From contig JAUVXY010000004.1 of the NCBI GenBank assembly GCA_030603375.1, positions 1-23,312 on the forward strand: a DNA stretch of 23,312 nt, in the 5' to 3' direction. Each line of letters starts with the position of its first letter. The stretch's first letter is position 1. Below the pieces are notes generated by a model. It ran no database searches. It saw nothing but the letters and a program-made list of their open reading frames with translations, and was not told the origin of the DNA. Below, one piece after another: positions 7,265 to 16,498 of the stretch. The position numbers and the translations under genes are program-made. This DNA comes from Actinomycetes bacterium (GTDB lineage Bacteria > Actinomycetota > Humimicrobiia > Humimicrobiales > Humimicrobiaceae).

Positions 7265-8659
7265 TTATGTTTTTAATAATTCTTCTGTAATTCTTGTAAC
7301 ATCACCGGCTCCCATCACTAAAACCATATCATCTTTTCTCATATTCTGCTGCAAGTATTCGCTCACATCCTGCAGCTTAGGAATATAAGCTATTTCTTTT
7401 TCGTACCCATCTGCAATCAGACTATCTAAGAGTAATTTACCAGTCACCCCGGGGATTGGCTGCTCCCCTGCTCCATACACATCCGTAATTATTAAAATAT
7501 CGCTTAAATCAAAACATCCGCCAAATTTGTTATGTAAGCTTTTTAATCTTGTGTATCTGTGAGGCTGAAAAACAGAGATTATTCTTTCCTTTTTTTCAGT
7601 AAATGCTGCCTGCAGAGTTGCTTTAACTTCTGAGGGGTGGTGGGCATAATCGTCAAATATCATTGCTTCATTTCTTTCGCCTCTTTTTTCAAATCTTCTT
7701 TTTACCCCTGTGAAGAGCCTCAAAACCCTGGCAGCTTCACTTACGTCTAATCCTATGCCGCAGCACACAGCAAGGGCTGCAAGACTATTTTTAACATTGT
7801 GGGTACCCGGTACATTTAGTTTTACTTTTATTTTCTTAAATTTTTTATTTTCTTTTACAATCAGCGTATAAGATGATGTAAAATTGGAAAATTTTACATT
7901 TTCAGCACAAACATCATTTTTAGAATCAAGTCCATATCTGATAATTCTTACATTGGAAGGTTTTGTAAAACCAGGCGGTAATTTCACTTCATCACCATTT
8001 AAAACTACTAAACCGCCCGGTTTTGTATTTTTAATAAATTCAACAAAACTCTTCTTCAGATTTTTATAACTTTTATAATAGTCAAGATGATCTTCCTCTA
8101 TATTATTTACAACACTTACAAAAGGCTTGTACTTCAAAAAAGAACCGTCGCTTTCACAGGCTTCGGCAATAACATAATCTCCATTTCCAAATCTTGCATT
8201 TGACCCAAGTTCATTTAATTCTCCGCCAATTATTATTGTAGGATCCAAATTCAAACCTCTCATTATAAGTGAGGTCATTGATGTTGTTGTGGTTTTGCCA
8301 TGGGTCCCTGCTACAGCTATTCCAATATTGCTATTTAAGATCCATGCCAATATATCAGAACGGCTATAAACAGCTATATTTTTTTCTTTAGAAGCTACGG
8401 TTTCTACATTATCCTGTGGTATTGCAGTAGAATAAACAACTGCATCAGCATCTTTTATGTTTTCCCTGCTGTGTCCTATGTAAACTTTAATATTTTCATT
8501 TTTTAAAACATTGGTGTATCGGGACTCCTTAATGTCTGACCCGGATACTTCAAAGCCAAGCCCTTTTAATATTACAGCAATTGCACTCATCCCTGCCCCG
8601 CCAATTCCAACCAGAAAATATTTTTTATGTTTTTCTAAATCATTGTGCCAATTTTTCAA
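7265..8659 (-). CDS. murC: UDP-N-acetylmuramate--L-alanine ligase
   Basis: ATP-dependent ligase adding L-alanine to UDP-MurNAc, the first of the four Mur ligases. The 464 residues show the N-terminal Rossmann-type GIGGAGMSAIA (18-28), the P-loop GTHGKTTTT (118-126), NNIEEDHLDYY in the central domain, and the C-terminal RRFEKRGE, DDYAHHPSE and FQPHRYTR blocks specific to MurC. The start is TTG at 8657-8659, which overlaps the murG stop as TTGA; GGAG at 8667-8670 lies 7 bases before it. This overlap implies coupled translation of murG and murC. No missing residues were noticed. Confidence 0.97.
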   Translation of the reverse strand: MKNWHNDLEKHKKYFLVGIGGAGMSAIAVILKGLGFEVSGSDIKESRYTNVLKNENIKVYIGHSRENIKDADAVVYSTAIPQDNVETVASKEKNIAVYSRSDILAWILNSNIGIAVAGTHGKTTTTSMTSLIMRGLNLDPTIIIGGELNELGSNARFGNGDYVIAEACESDGSFLKYKPFVSVVNNIEEDHLDYYKSYKNLKKSFVEFIKNTKPGGLVVLNGDEVKLPPGFTKPSNVRIIRYGLDSKNDVCAENVKFSNFTSSYTLIVKENKKFKKIKVKLNVPGTHNVKNSLAALAVCCGIGLDVSEAARVLRLFTGVKRRFEKRGERNEAMIFDDYAHHPSEVKATLQAAFTEKKERIISVFQPHRYTRLKSLHNKFGGCFDLSDILIITDVYGAGEQPIPGVTGKLLLDSLIADGYEKEIAYIPKLQDVSEYLQQNMRKDDMVLVMGAGDVTRITEELLKT

Positions 8660-9798
8660 TTTTCAGCTCCTGCCAGTACGCGGCTTATAATTTTTGCGCC
8701 ATTAGTTTTTTTAACTCTGATTTCCATTTCTTTCATTTCTTTATACTTTTTTCTATTATCTTTCATTAATCCCGTTATCTTATCTGTTAAAATGTTTGCA
8801 TTTAAATCTTTATCCAAAATTAGAAAAGCTTTACCAGGATCAGCTAAAAAATTAGCATTGTAATACTGATGATTGTTAACTGCCCCAGGATAAGGAATAA
8901 GTATCGCAGGAATGTTGCTAACAATCAACTCTGCAACTGTATTTGCTCCAGCCCTTGATATAACAATATCAGCAATTCTATATATTTCATCCATTTCGTC
9001 AATATATGGGAAAACTCTAAAAATTAACCCGTCTTTTTTCACATCCCCAGTAGTATAACTCATTTTGCTTTTTAATTTATTATAAAAGCGGGTACCACAT
9101 ATAAGCAAAACCTGAATTTCTTTATTTTTCCTAAAATAATTACATAACTCAATAACTGTATTATTAATTTTTTCTGCCCCCAGGCTTCCGCCAAAAGCTA
9201 CAACACTAAACCTTCCCTCACTCAATCCAAATTTTTTGTAATCAGGTTTTTTAGCTCTTAGATTCCTAATTACCTCCCTGACAGGATCTCCGGTAAAAAT
9301 TATTTTACCTTTTTTCAAATTAAAGAATTTTTCAGTTTCCTCAAAACTTGTAAAGATATATTTAGCAAACCTGGAGAAAAAATTATTTAATCTTCCGGGT
9401 ATATAATTCTGCTCATGTACAGCATAGTCCCTCTTTAGCAGGATAGCTGCCATCAGCACGGGCCCGCAAACATATCCGCCCATTCCAAGAATTATATCAG
9501 GCTTAAATCTTATAATTATCTTAACCGACTTAATAAATCCCTGGACAAGTAGAAATAAAAATTTTAAAAGATGTAAAATTTTTTTTAAAAACCCATACTT
9601 AAGATTGAGCCCACATGCCTTAACTGCCTCAAAATCTATCCCCATTCCAGTAATATACCTGCCTTCTATTCCTCTGCTCGTTCCAACAAATAACAACCTG
9701 GAATCAGGATAATAATTTTTAATATATTCCATAATAGCTACGGCAGGATAAACATGACCTGCTGTTCCACCGCCGCATATTAAAATTTTTCTTTCCAT
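8656..9798 (-). CDS. murG: UDP-N-acetylglucosamine--MurNAc-(pentapeptide) pyrophosphoryl-undecaprenol GlcNAc transferase
   Basis: Peripheral membrane GT-B glycosyltransferase that converts lipid I to lipid II on the inner face of the membrane. The 380 residues contain the glycine-rich loop GGGTAGHVYPA (9-19), the GMGGYVCGP loop, HEQN in the acceptor domain, GGSLGAEKIN, and the UDP-GlcNAc-binding RAGANTVAE followed by PAILIPYPGAVNNHQ. The ATG at 9796-9798 follows the ftsW stop by 16 bases; the only ribosome-binding candidate (AGGG) is rather distant at 14 bases. The stop overlaps the murC start. Confidence 0.97.
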   Translation of the reverse strand: MERKILICGGGTAGHVYPAVAIMEYIKNYYPDSRLLFVGTSRGIEGRYITGMGIDFEAVKACGLNLKYGFLKKILHLLKFLFLLVQGFIKSVKIIIRFKPDIILGMGGYVCGPVLMAAILLKRDYAVHEQNYIPGRLNNFFSRFAKYIFTSFEETEKFFNLKKGKIIFTGDPVREVIRNLRAKKPDYKKFGLSEGRFSVVAFGGSLGAEKINNTVIELCNYFRKNKEIQVLLICGTRFYNKLKSKMSYTTGDVKKDGLIFRVFPYIDEMDEIYRIADIVISRAGANTVAELIVSNIPAILIPYPGAVNNHQYYNANFLADPGKAFLILDKDLNANILTDKITGLMKDNRKKYKEMKEMEIRVKKTNGAKIISRVLAGAEN

Positions 9799-9814
9799 AA
9801 TTTACAGTGGTACC

Positions 9815-10975
9815 CTATTTCTTATTGTTACTATCAACTTCTTCCACTGCTACAGACTCGTATCTTGAAATGTTTAAAATTATCCCAACACTTATCATGC
9901 TGGCAAGCAATGATGAGCCCCCAAAACTTATAAAAGGCAGGGTAAGTCCCGTAACCGGAACCAGGCCAACCACCACAGCAACATTCATCATAGCCTGTAT
10001 CGTAATCGAACTTGTGAGTCCTGCAGCTAAAACTCTTCCAAAAAAATCTTTTGCCTTAAGGCATACTCTTATACCAAAAAAAGTAAAAAGCAAAAACAAA
10101 ACTACTGTTAATATAGTCCCGACTAATCCAAATTCTTCTCCAAGGATAGCAAAAATAAAATCGGTATGTGCTTCAGGGAGATAAAAATATTTTTGTATGC
10201 TATTTCCCAAACCCACTCCTGTTATATTGCCGGAACCCAGCGCTATCAAAGATTGGGTTACCTGAAAATTAGCCTGTCCATACTCTCCTGATTTATCAAT
10301 AAAAGCAAAAAGCCTTTCCCTCCTATACTCTGCCATAAATAAGTATCCCGCTGCTACAGCAGACCATACAAATCCAATACCTGCTATGTGCTTAAACCTT
10401 ACGCCTCCTGCAAATAAAATTATGAATACTATAACCCAGATTATAATTACCGAACCAAAATCCGGCTCCATAAATATTAAAACAGTAATCACAAACAAGA
10501 CAATAAAAGCTGGAATTATAACATTTTTTATTTTATAGATATTTCTGTATCTTTTATTTAATACATCACACAGGTACACAATCACAGCTATCTTTACAAA
10601 TTCAGATGGCTGGACGCTAAAAAATAGTAGATTCAGCCACCTTTGGGAACCACTTATTTCAATGCCAAAGCCGGGGATCAATACCAAAGCCAGGAGCCCA
10701 ATTGCAATCACGATAATAAAATTAGAAAGTTTGGAGTAACTATGATAATTAAGCTTTGAAAATATAATCAAAGCAATAAAAGAGACCGTACTCCATATTA
10801 TCTGCCTTTTAATAAACCAGTACGGGTCATTAAAATAACTTTCCCCGCAAGCAGTAGAAGAACTTGAAACCATCATAATTCCAATGGCAAACAGTATAGA
10901 AGTTATGATAAATATAGAATAATATTCGATATTCACTTTTGATGAATTATACTTGTCTGCAATTATTCTATTCAT
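9815..10975 (-). CDS. ftsW: SEDS peptidoglycan glycosyltransferase FtsW
   Basis: Polytopic SEDS-family polymerase that assembles lipid II into septal glycan strands together with the transpeptidase FtsI. The 386 residues carry about ten hydrophobic segments and the SEDS hallmarks: GSQRWLN (109-115), VQPSEFVKIA (121-130), MEPDFGS (169-175), LPEAHTDFIFAILGEE (266-281, with the catalytic-type Asp272), and the C-terminal GLTLPFISFGGSS. FtsW and RodA are close relatives; the position between murD and murG in the dcw cluster decides for FtsW. No Shine-Dalgarno is evident and the ATG at 10973-10975 is only 4 bases past the murD stop, so translation is probably coupled. Confidence 0.96.
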   Translation of the reverse strand: MNRIIADKYNSSKVNIEYYSIFIITSILFAIGIMMVSSSSTACGESYFNDPYWFIKRQIIWSTVSFIALIIFSKLNYHSYSKLSNFIIVIAIGLLALVLIPGFGIEISGSQRWLNLLFFSVQPSEFVKIAVIVYLCDVLNKRYRNIYKIKNVIIPAFIVLFVITVLIFMEPDFGSVIIIWVIVFIILFAGGVRFKHIAGIGFVWSAVAAGYLFMAEYRRERLFAFIDKSGEYGQANFQVTQSLIALGSGNITGVGLGNSIQKYFYLPEAHTDFIFAILGEEFGLVGTILTVVLFLLFTFFGIRVCLKAKDFFGRVLAAGLTSSITIQAMMNVAVVVGLVPVTGLTLPFISFGGSSLLASMISVGIILNISRYESVAVEEVDSNNKK

Positions 10976-10979
10976 ATTA

Positions 10980-12434
10980 TTAAAATTTATTCCCCATAAC
11001 TAAACGCCTGAATCTTTCTCCCCTTTCCTTATAGTCCTTAAACATATCCATGCTTGCGCATGAAGGGGATAGGAGCAGCACATGCCCAGGCCTGGTAACT
11101 TTAAATCCCACTTTCACTGCTTCGTCCAGAGTTTTGCATCTGTAAATTCTATAGCCGTGATCAACGTTTTTTAGCATATTGTTAATTTTAGCTGATGATT
11201 CCCCTACAAGCAGCAAACTGTTAACCTTCTGATTTAAAACCGGGATTAAGCTGCTAAAATCCATTCCCTTATCCAGCCCTCCCAGAATAAGGGTCACTTC
11301 CCTGTCAAAACTACTAAGAGCTTTTACAGTGGCATCTGGATTTGTAGACTTTGAGTCGTTGTAGCACCTTATCTGACTTATTGTTCCTAAATATTCCAAT
11401 CTATGTTCCAAAGGTTTAAAGTTCTTTAAAGTTGCCCTGATGCTCTCATCATCTACATTGTATAATTTCGCAGCAGCTATGCATGCCATAATATTAGAAA
11501 CATTATGCTCGCCTTTAAGATAGGCATCTCTTATGTCTATCTTTCCATTTTTTTTGCAAACCCTGTAAAAAATATCACCGCCCCTGTTATAAATGTCTGC
11601 ATCTTTATTGAAATTTAAACTGTATTTAATTAAATTTGATTTTATGTTTTTATAATAATTGTTAGCCGCTAATTTTTTATTTATATTTTCATCGTCTGCA
11701 TTAATTACCGTGTAATCATCTGGACTTTGTTTCAGGGCCAATCTGAATTTTAAATCTATGTAATTTTCCATATCCCTGTGCCTGTCAACGTGATCACTTG
11801 TTATATTTAAAATTACTGCAATAAAAGGCTTAAAATCATAAACCCTTTCAAGCTGAAAACTGCTGACTTCTATTACCCGTATTTCAGGTCCATTATCATT
11901 GCCGCTGGTTATTGCCTTATTTTTACCATTAAGACACACAGTATCAATAAGCGGATTTCCTATGTTCCCGCAAACCCTGGCGCCTATTCCATAATTTTTT
12001 AAAATTTCTCCAATCAAAGTTACAACAGTTGTTTTCCCATTGGTCCCAGTAACTGCTATTGTATTTCTCTTCTCTACATCGGTCATTAATTTCCATGATA
12101 GTTCCAGCTCGCTCCAGATTGGAATTTCAGCTTTTTCTGCATGTTTAATTAGTGGTATTTCATTTGGGACCCCTGGACTTATTATTATTAGATCTATATC
12201 ATTTAGCAATTTTTTATTTTGATTTATATCACTGCCTAAAAATATTTTTATATTTTTTCTTTCTGCTTTTTTATACTTTTCAAAATTATCTTCAAGGTGT
12301 AAAGACGGGTTTCTGTCTACACCAACCAAACTTCGTGACAGGCCATGCATCTTCTCTATTACCGAAGCTCCGGTCCTGCCAAGTCCGACAACTAATATGT
12401 TTTTATCCTTAAAAAAGTCAATGCTTTTATCCAT
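10980..12434 (-). CDS. murD: UDP-N-acetylmuramoylalanine--D-glutamate ligase
   Basis: ATP-dependent ligase adding D-glutamate to UDP-MurNAc-L-Ala. With the start at the ATG 12432-12434 the protein has 484 residues: GLGRTG (17-22), SPGVP (86-90), P-loop GTNGKTT (130-136), EVSSFQLE (189-196), NITSDHVDRH (210-219), then NDSKSTNPDAT, GGLDKGMDF and the C-terminal LSPSCASMDMFKDYKERG, all MurD-specific. The frame stays open 36 codons further upstream to 12542, but that stretch overlaps the mraY 3' end and encodes no MurD-like sequence, so I reject it. The ATG comes 5 bases after the mraY stop. The protein is about 30 residues longer than typical, partly from a short insertion before the EVSSFQLE motif. 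Confidence 0.96.
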   Translation of the reverse strand: MDKSIDFFKDKNILVVGLGRTGASVIEKMHGLSRSLVGVDRNPSLHLEDNFEKYKKAERKNIKIFLGSDINQNKKLLNDIDLIIISPGVPNEIPLIKHAEKAEIPIWSELELSWKLMTDVEKRNTIAVTGTNGKTTVVTLIGEILKNYGIGARVCGNIGNPLIDTVCLNGKNKAITSGNDNGPEIRVIEVSSFQLERVYDFKPFIAVILNITSDHVDRHRDMENYIDLKFRLALKQSPDDYTVINADDENINKKLAANNYYKNIKSNLIKYSLNFNKDADIYNRGGDIFYRVCKKNGKIDIRDAYLKGEHNVSNIMACIAAAKLYNVDDESIRATLKNFKPLEHRLEYLGTISQIRCYNDSKSTNPDATVKALSSFDREVTLILGGLDKGMDFSSLIPVLNQKVNSLLLVGESSAKINNMLKNVDHGYRIYRCKTLDEAVKVGFKVTRPGHVLLLSPSCASMDMFKDYKERGERFRRLVMGNKF

Positions 12435-12439
12435 ATTTT

Positions 12440-13453
12440 CTAATCTATAAATTTTATATAATACATAAAAAAGCCCAACCCTGAAAACAAGGCGCAAATC
12501 AACCAAAATCTTATAATAATCTTTATCTCTTGCCACCCGCAAAGTTCAAAATGGTGGTGAATTGGAGCCATTTTAAACACTCTTCTTTTAAAAATTTTAA
12601 ACCATATTACCTGTATAATAACTGACAGCGCCTCCATAACAAATATCCCACCTATAACTATAAGCAATATCTCCTGCTTCAAAATTATAGCAACAGCTGC
12701 AATTAAGCCTCCAAGGCTAAATGAGCCAGTATCACCCATAAAAATTTCTGCTGGAGCTGTGTTCCACCATAAAAATCCTATACATGCAGCTACCGTCCCT
12801 CCGCATATTACAGCAATATCTATACCGTAATTGATATCAAAAATAAGCCATTCTAAAAAAGAAATAAAGCAAAACACACCAAGAACAATGGAGGAGGAAC
12901 CTGCTGCCAGCCCATCAAGGCCATCTGTCAAATTTACAGCATTTGCTGTGCCGACTATTATTAAGGTGACAAGAACATAATACCAATTGCCAAGCTCCAG
13001 ATTTACACTGGTCAGGGGTATGCTTAAACAGGTACTGATGTTTAAAACATATTTTGAAACTATTATAAAATATAAACAGATGACTACCAAAAGTGATATC
13101 TTCATCCATCCCCTGAGGCCCAGCGATCTCTGCTTCTTTAAAGCTATATAATCATCTATAAATCCAACAAGGCCGCATATTAGAAACACCGACATAACAA
13201 AAATACCCTCTTTGCTGAAAACATTGTGCCTGTAGTATTTTATAAGCGTAACTACTGCAAAAGAGACTGTGGAAGACAGTATAAACACCAGTCCACCCAT
13301 GGTAGGCGTCCCGGCTTTAACAGAATGGCTCTTAGGACCATCCATTCTTATTTTCTGGCCAATATTCCTCTTTCTCTGAATTTTTATAAAAAGAGGTGTC
13401 AGTGCCAATGATATTAATACCCCAATTATAATTGAAAGAAATATCCAGTTCAT
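12440..13453 (-). CDS. mraY: Phospho-N-acetylmuramoyl-pentapeptide-transferase
   Basis: Polytopic membrane enzyme that transfers phospho-MurNAc-pentapeptide to undecaprenyl phosphate, making lipid I. The 337 residues hold about ten membrane helices and the family signatures: DGPKSHSVKAGTPTMGG (38-54), the DD motif in GFIDDY (97-102), NAVNLTDGLDGLA in the active-site loop, FMGDTGSFSLGG, and APIHHHFELCGW near the C-terminus. The ATG at 13451-13453 has no evident Shine-Dalgarno in the A/T-rich 27-base gap after murF. It is followed closely by murD. Confidence 0.97.
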   Translation of the reverse strand: MNWIFLSIIIGVLISLALTPLFIKIQRKRNIGQKIRMDGPKSHSVKAGTPTMGGLVFILSSTVSFAVVTLIKYYRHNVFSKEGIFVMSVFLICGLVGFIDDYIALKKQRSLGLRGWMKISLLVVICLYFIIVSKYVLNISTCLSIPLTSVNLELGNWYYVLVTLIIVGTANAVNLTDGLDGLAAGSSSIVLGVFCFISFLEWLIFDINYGIDIAVICGGTVAACIGFLWWNTAPAEIFMGDTGSFSLGGLIAAVAIILKQEILLIVIGGIFVMEALSVIIQVIWFKIFKRRVFKMAPIHHHFELCGWQEIKIIIRFWLICALFSGLGFFMYYIKFID

Positions 13454-13480
13454 AGTTTAATTTAAAAATTATTTTTATAA

Positions 13481-14911
13481 TTATATTAAATCAATAATAC
13501 TTTCCATCTTATTAGCTCTTGACCCTTTCAGCAAAACTGAATCGCCGGGCCTTACTATATCCCCTAATTTTTCGCTTAAACTCTCTTTATTTTTAAAATA
13601 AAAGCATAAATTCTTATTCTTATTGAAATTTTTGCTATTTATATATCCACTGCACGTATGCTCAGATAATTTTCCTAAAGATATCAGCACATCTATTTTT
13701 TTTTCTATTAAATATTCTCCAATCTCCTGATGAAGTTCAGAAGACTTTTCACCTAATTCTAACATATCTCCCAAAATAGCCACGCTTCTGCTGTTATTTT
13801 TAGAAGAAACCAGATACAGAGTGTCTATAGCTTTTCTCACAGATAATGGATTTGCATTATAGCAATCATTTATGATTATTTTACCACCCTTTTTTATCAA
13901 TTCCATCCTGCAGGATTCCACTACTGCAGTCTCAATGCCTTCCTTTACAACTTCTGCTTCTACATTTAAATACAGACACACTGCCGCTGCTGCACAGGCA
14001 TTGTAAATATTGTGATAACCGGAAATATTTAGACATATTTCTATAATTCTTTCTTTTTTTCGGTATATGTCAAAAGTAAATCTTCCCAAATTATCTGCAT
14101 CTTTTTCTACAAAATTAAAATCAAGGTTTCTATTCCTGCCGAACTCTACAACTTTGCAGCTTATACGTTTTTTTATAAAACTGCTTAAACCATCATCAGC
14201 ATTCATAAACAAGACTCCGCCTTTGGAACCCAGCATCTCACCGATTTCCGCTTTTGCAGCTGCTATTTCATTTAAACTTTTAAAAAACTCAAGATGTGAT
14301 TTCCCAACAGCCGTTATAATCCCTATATCCACATCGCACATATCAGACAGCATCTTTACCTGGCCCTTTGCCCTCATACCAAATTCTGCAATAAAAAAAT
14401 CTGTGTTTCTATCAATTTCTAAGACTGATTTAGCAACTCCAATTTCAGTATTGAAATTTTTAGGGGTAAATTTTGTATTATATGCCCTGCCCAGTATATT
14501 TGCCAGTAAATCTTTTGTGGTAGTTTTTCCAACACTGCCGGTAATGCCAACCACAGTAGGTTTAAACTTTCTCATATACCAATAGGAAACAAGCTCTAAA
14601 AATTTAAGATTGTTTTCTGATTGAAAAATTACAAGTTTTTTAAAGGCATCCGGATCTATGGCATCACGCCAGTACTTAAATTTATTTTTATGCTTTAACT
14701 CATATACAAAACCAGAAGCGCCCTTTTCAATAACAGCAGGTATAAACGCATGTCCATCATAATTTTCCCCGCATAATGGCAAAAAAAACTCTCCGCTCTT
14801 AATGGTCCTTGAATCTGTAGATACAGAACCAATATGATGGTTTACATTTCCTGACACAAGGCTAGACTTTGTCCAGGATAGTATTTCTTTAATTTTTATT
14901 TTTTCTCTCAT
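13481..14911 (-). CDS. murF: UDP-N-acetylmuramoyl-tripeptide--D-alanyl-D-alanine ligase
   Basis: ATP-dependent ligase that adds the D-Ala-D-Ala dipeptide made by Ddl. The 476 residues show the N-terminal STDSRTIKSGEFFLPLCGE block (31-49), P-loop GITGSVGKTTT (122-132), NFNTEIGVAKSVLE (152-165), the AEFGMRAKGQ segment (175-184), IINDCYNANPLS, ILGDMLELGEKS and the terminal LLKGSRANKME, which identify MurF rather than MurE. The ATG overlaps the murE stop as ATGA, so the two are almost certainly translationally coupled; no Shine-Dalgarno of its own is visible. Confidence 0.97.
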   Translation of the reverse strand: MREKIKIKEILSWTKSSLVSGNVNHHIGSVSTDSRTIKSGEFFLPLCGENYDGHAFIPAVIEKGASGFVYELKHKNKFKYWRDAIDPDAFKKLVIFQSENNLKFLELVSYWYMRKFKPTVVGITGSVGKTTTKDLLANILGRAYNTKFTPKNFNTEIGVAKSVLEIDRNTDFFIAEFGMRAKGQVKMLSDMCDVDIGIITAVGKSHLEFFKSLNEIAAAKAEIGEMLGSKGGVLFMNADDGLSSFIKKRISCKVVEFGRNRNLDFNFVEKDADNLGRFTFDIYRKKERIIEICLNISGYHNIYNACAAAAVCLYLNVEAEVVKEGIETAVVESCRMELIKKGGKIIINDCYNANPLSVRKAIDTLYLVSSKNNSRSVAILGDMLELGEKSSELHQEIGEYLIEKKIDVLISLGKLSEHTCSGYINSKNFNKNKNLCFYFKNKESLSEKLGDIVRPGDSVLLKGSRANKMESIIDLI

Positions 14912-16392
14912 CTTTTTTTACAAATCCAGTCTTTTACCACTTCCTGGTCACTAAATGATATACGGAAATCCTTAAATTCCTGATAATTTTCATGACCTTT
15001 TCCCGCAATTAAAACTATGTCGTTACTACCAACCATGTTTAAAGCAGTAATTATTGCTTTTTTCCTGTCAATTTCCTTAATATAATTTTTATTGCCAGCT
15101 TTAGCCAGGCCTTTTTCAATCATATTTATTATGGCCTCGGGACGCTCGCTTCGCGGATTATCAGAAGTAATTATACTAAAATCAGCATATCTTCCAGAGA
15201 TACAACCCATGATTCCTCTTTTTTTCTTATCCCTGTCTCCTCCACAGCCAAAAACAACTATGATCCTGCCCCCGGGCTCAAGTATCTGTTTTAAAGTTTT
15301 TAAAACATTTTTCAAACCATCAGGAGTGTGGGCATAATCAATTATTGCTATTGAATTTTTATTTAAAGCTACCTTTTCGAATCTACCTTTGACACCATTC
15401 ATGGATTTTATTCCGCTCTGTATGTGTTTTACTTCTACACCCATCTCCAGGCATGCCCCGATTGCAGCTAAAATATTATAAACATTAAAATAACCGCACA
15501 GTGAAGAGGTAATTTTAAATTGTTTCTGGCTGCCATTTATATGGACATCCATTTTTATGCCATAAATAGAATTTTCTATATTGCCTGCCCTTATATCTGC
15601 AGTGCCATTCAATGAATATGTGACAGTTTTTAAATCTGTGGCTTTAGCTATTTTTAACCCATAACTGTCGTCAATATTTATCACTGCACTTTTCCCGCCA
15701 TACATATCCCTGTATTTTTTTAAAAATATCCTTTTCTTTACATTAAAATAATTGTTTATATTTTTGTGATAATCTAAATGATCCTGAGACAGATTTGTAA
15801 ACACAAGATGGTCAAACATAAGATAATCTATCCTGTGCAAGTCTATAGAATGAGAAGATATTTCCATACATGCAGCATCAATATTTTTATCTTTGCTTTT
15901 TAAAAAAAATCTGTTCAAATCAAGGCATTCAGGAGTTGTTCTGTCAAATGTTGTAATTTCATCCATTATTGACGATTCAACAGTTGTAATCAGGGAAGTC
16001 CTGACCCCGGCATTTTTTAAAATAGAACTAATTAAAAAGCAAGTAGTAGTTTTCCCATTGGTTCCTGTGATTCCGATTAACTTAAAAAACTTGCTTGGAT
16101 TTCCAAAAAAGTTTCTGCACAGAATTGGCAGCGATTTTCTGCAATCATCAACTACAATCTGGGTAATGGCTGAAGACAATTTAACTTTTTTTTGAGTCAT
16201 TACTGCAACTGCGCCTCTCTCTACAGCTTCATGTACAAAATTATGTCCATCTTTCTTAAAACCGACAACAGCTGTAAATATGTTGCCAGCTGTGACGCTA
16301 TTTGATTTTATGGAAATATCTTCTACATTTAAATCTAATGACCCATAAATATTTTTAAACTTTATGTCTTTTAATAATTCTGCCAGTCTCAT
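14908..16392 (-). CDS. murE: UDP-N-acetylmuramoyl-L-alanyl-D-glutamate--2,6-diaminopimelate ligase
   Basis: ATP-dependent ligase adding the third stem-peptide residue. The 494 residues include the P-loop GITGTNGKTTT (107-117), TTPE (152-155), EISSHSIDLHR (177-187), TNLSQDHLDYH (199-209), DYAHTPDGL (352-360), GCGGDRD (382-388), DNPRSE (411-416) and GKGHENYQ (464-471). DNPR is the motif of meso-diaminopimelate-specific MurE; lysine enzymes usually have a different residue in place of the Arg. The cell wall is therefore probably mesoDAP-type. AAGGTG 7 bases upstream supports the ATG at 16390-16392. A 106-base gap separates it from ftsI, the largest gap within the cluster. Confidence 0.97.
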   Translation of the reverse strand: MRLAELLKDIKFKNIYGSLDLNVEDISIKSNSVTAGNIFTAVVGFKKDGHNFVHEAVERGAVAVMTQKKVKLSSAITQIVVDDCRKSLPILCRNFFGNPSKFFKLIGITGTNGKTTTCFLISSILKNAGVRTSLITTVESSIMDEITTFDRTTPECLDLNRFFLKSKDKNIDAACMEISSHSIDLHRIDYLMFDHLVFTNLSQDHLDYHKNINNYFNVKKRIFLKKYRDMYGGKSAVINIDDSYGLKIAKATDLKTVTYSLNGTADIRAGNIENSIYGIKMDVHINGSQKQFKITSSLCGYFNVYNILAAIGACLEMGVEVKHIQSGIKSMNGVKGRFEKVALNKNSIAIIDYAHTPDGLKNVLKTLKQILEPGGRIIVVFGCGGDRDKKKRGIMGCISGRYADFSIITSDNPRSERPEAIINMIEKGLAKAGNKNYIKEIDRKKAIITALNMVGSNDIVLIAGKGHENYQEFKDFRISFSDQEVVKDWICKKR

Positions 16393-16498
16393 TTTATAGC
16401 ACCTTGAACCTTTAAATTAATCTGCTGTTTCTTTGCATGCTTAATAATAATTTTCTTTCTGTCAAAAATCAAAACTATATAGCTTTACTTGTATAAGA

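Noticed and set aside
12435..12542. 36-codon upstream extension of the murD frame
   Set aside because: It overlaps the end of mraY, encodes nothing like MurD, and an ATG lies 5 bases after the mraY stop exactly where MurD homologues begin.
14067..14585. Long open frame on the plus strand opposite murF (172 codons), and similar ones opposite ftsA/ftsQ and ftsW
   Set aside because: They lie entirely within well-supported minus-strand genes, resemble no family, and are low-complexity Ser/Leu/Ile/Phe-rich as expected for the antisense of AT-rich genes.
16460..16465. TTGACA in the murE-ftsI gap as an internal promoter
   Set aside because: The -35 match is perfect but no acceptable -10 occurs at 16-18 bases (AAGCAT or TAAGCA); kept only as a weak possibility.
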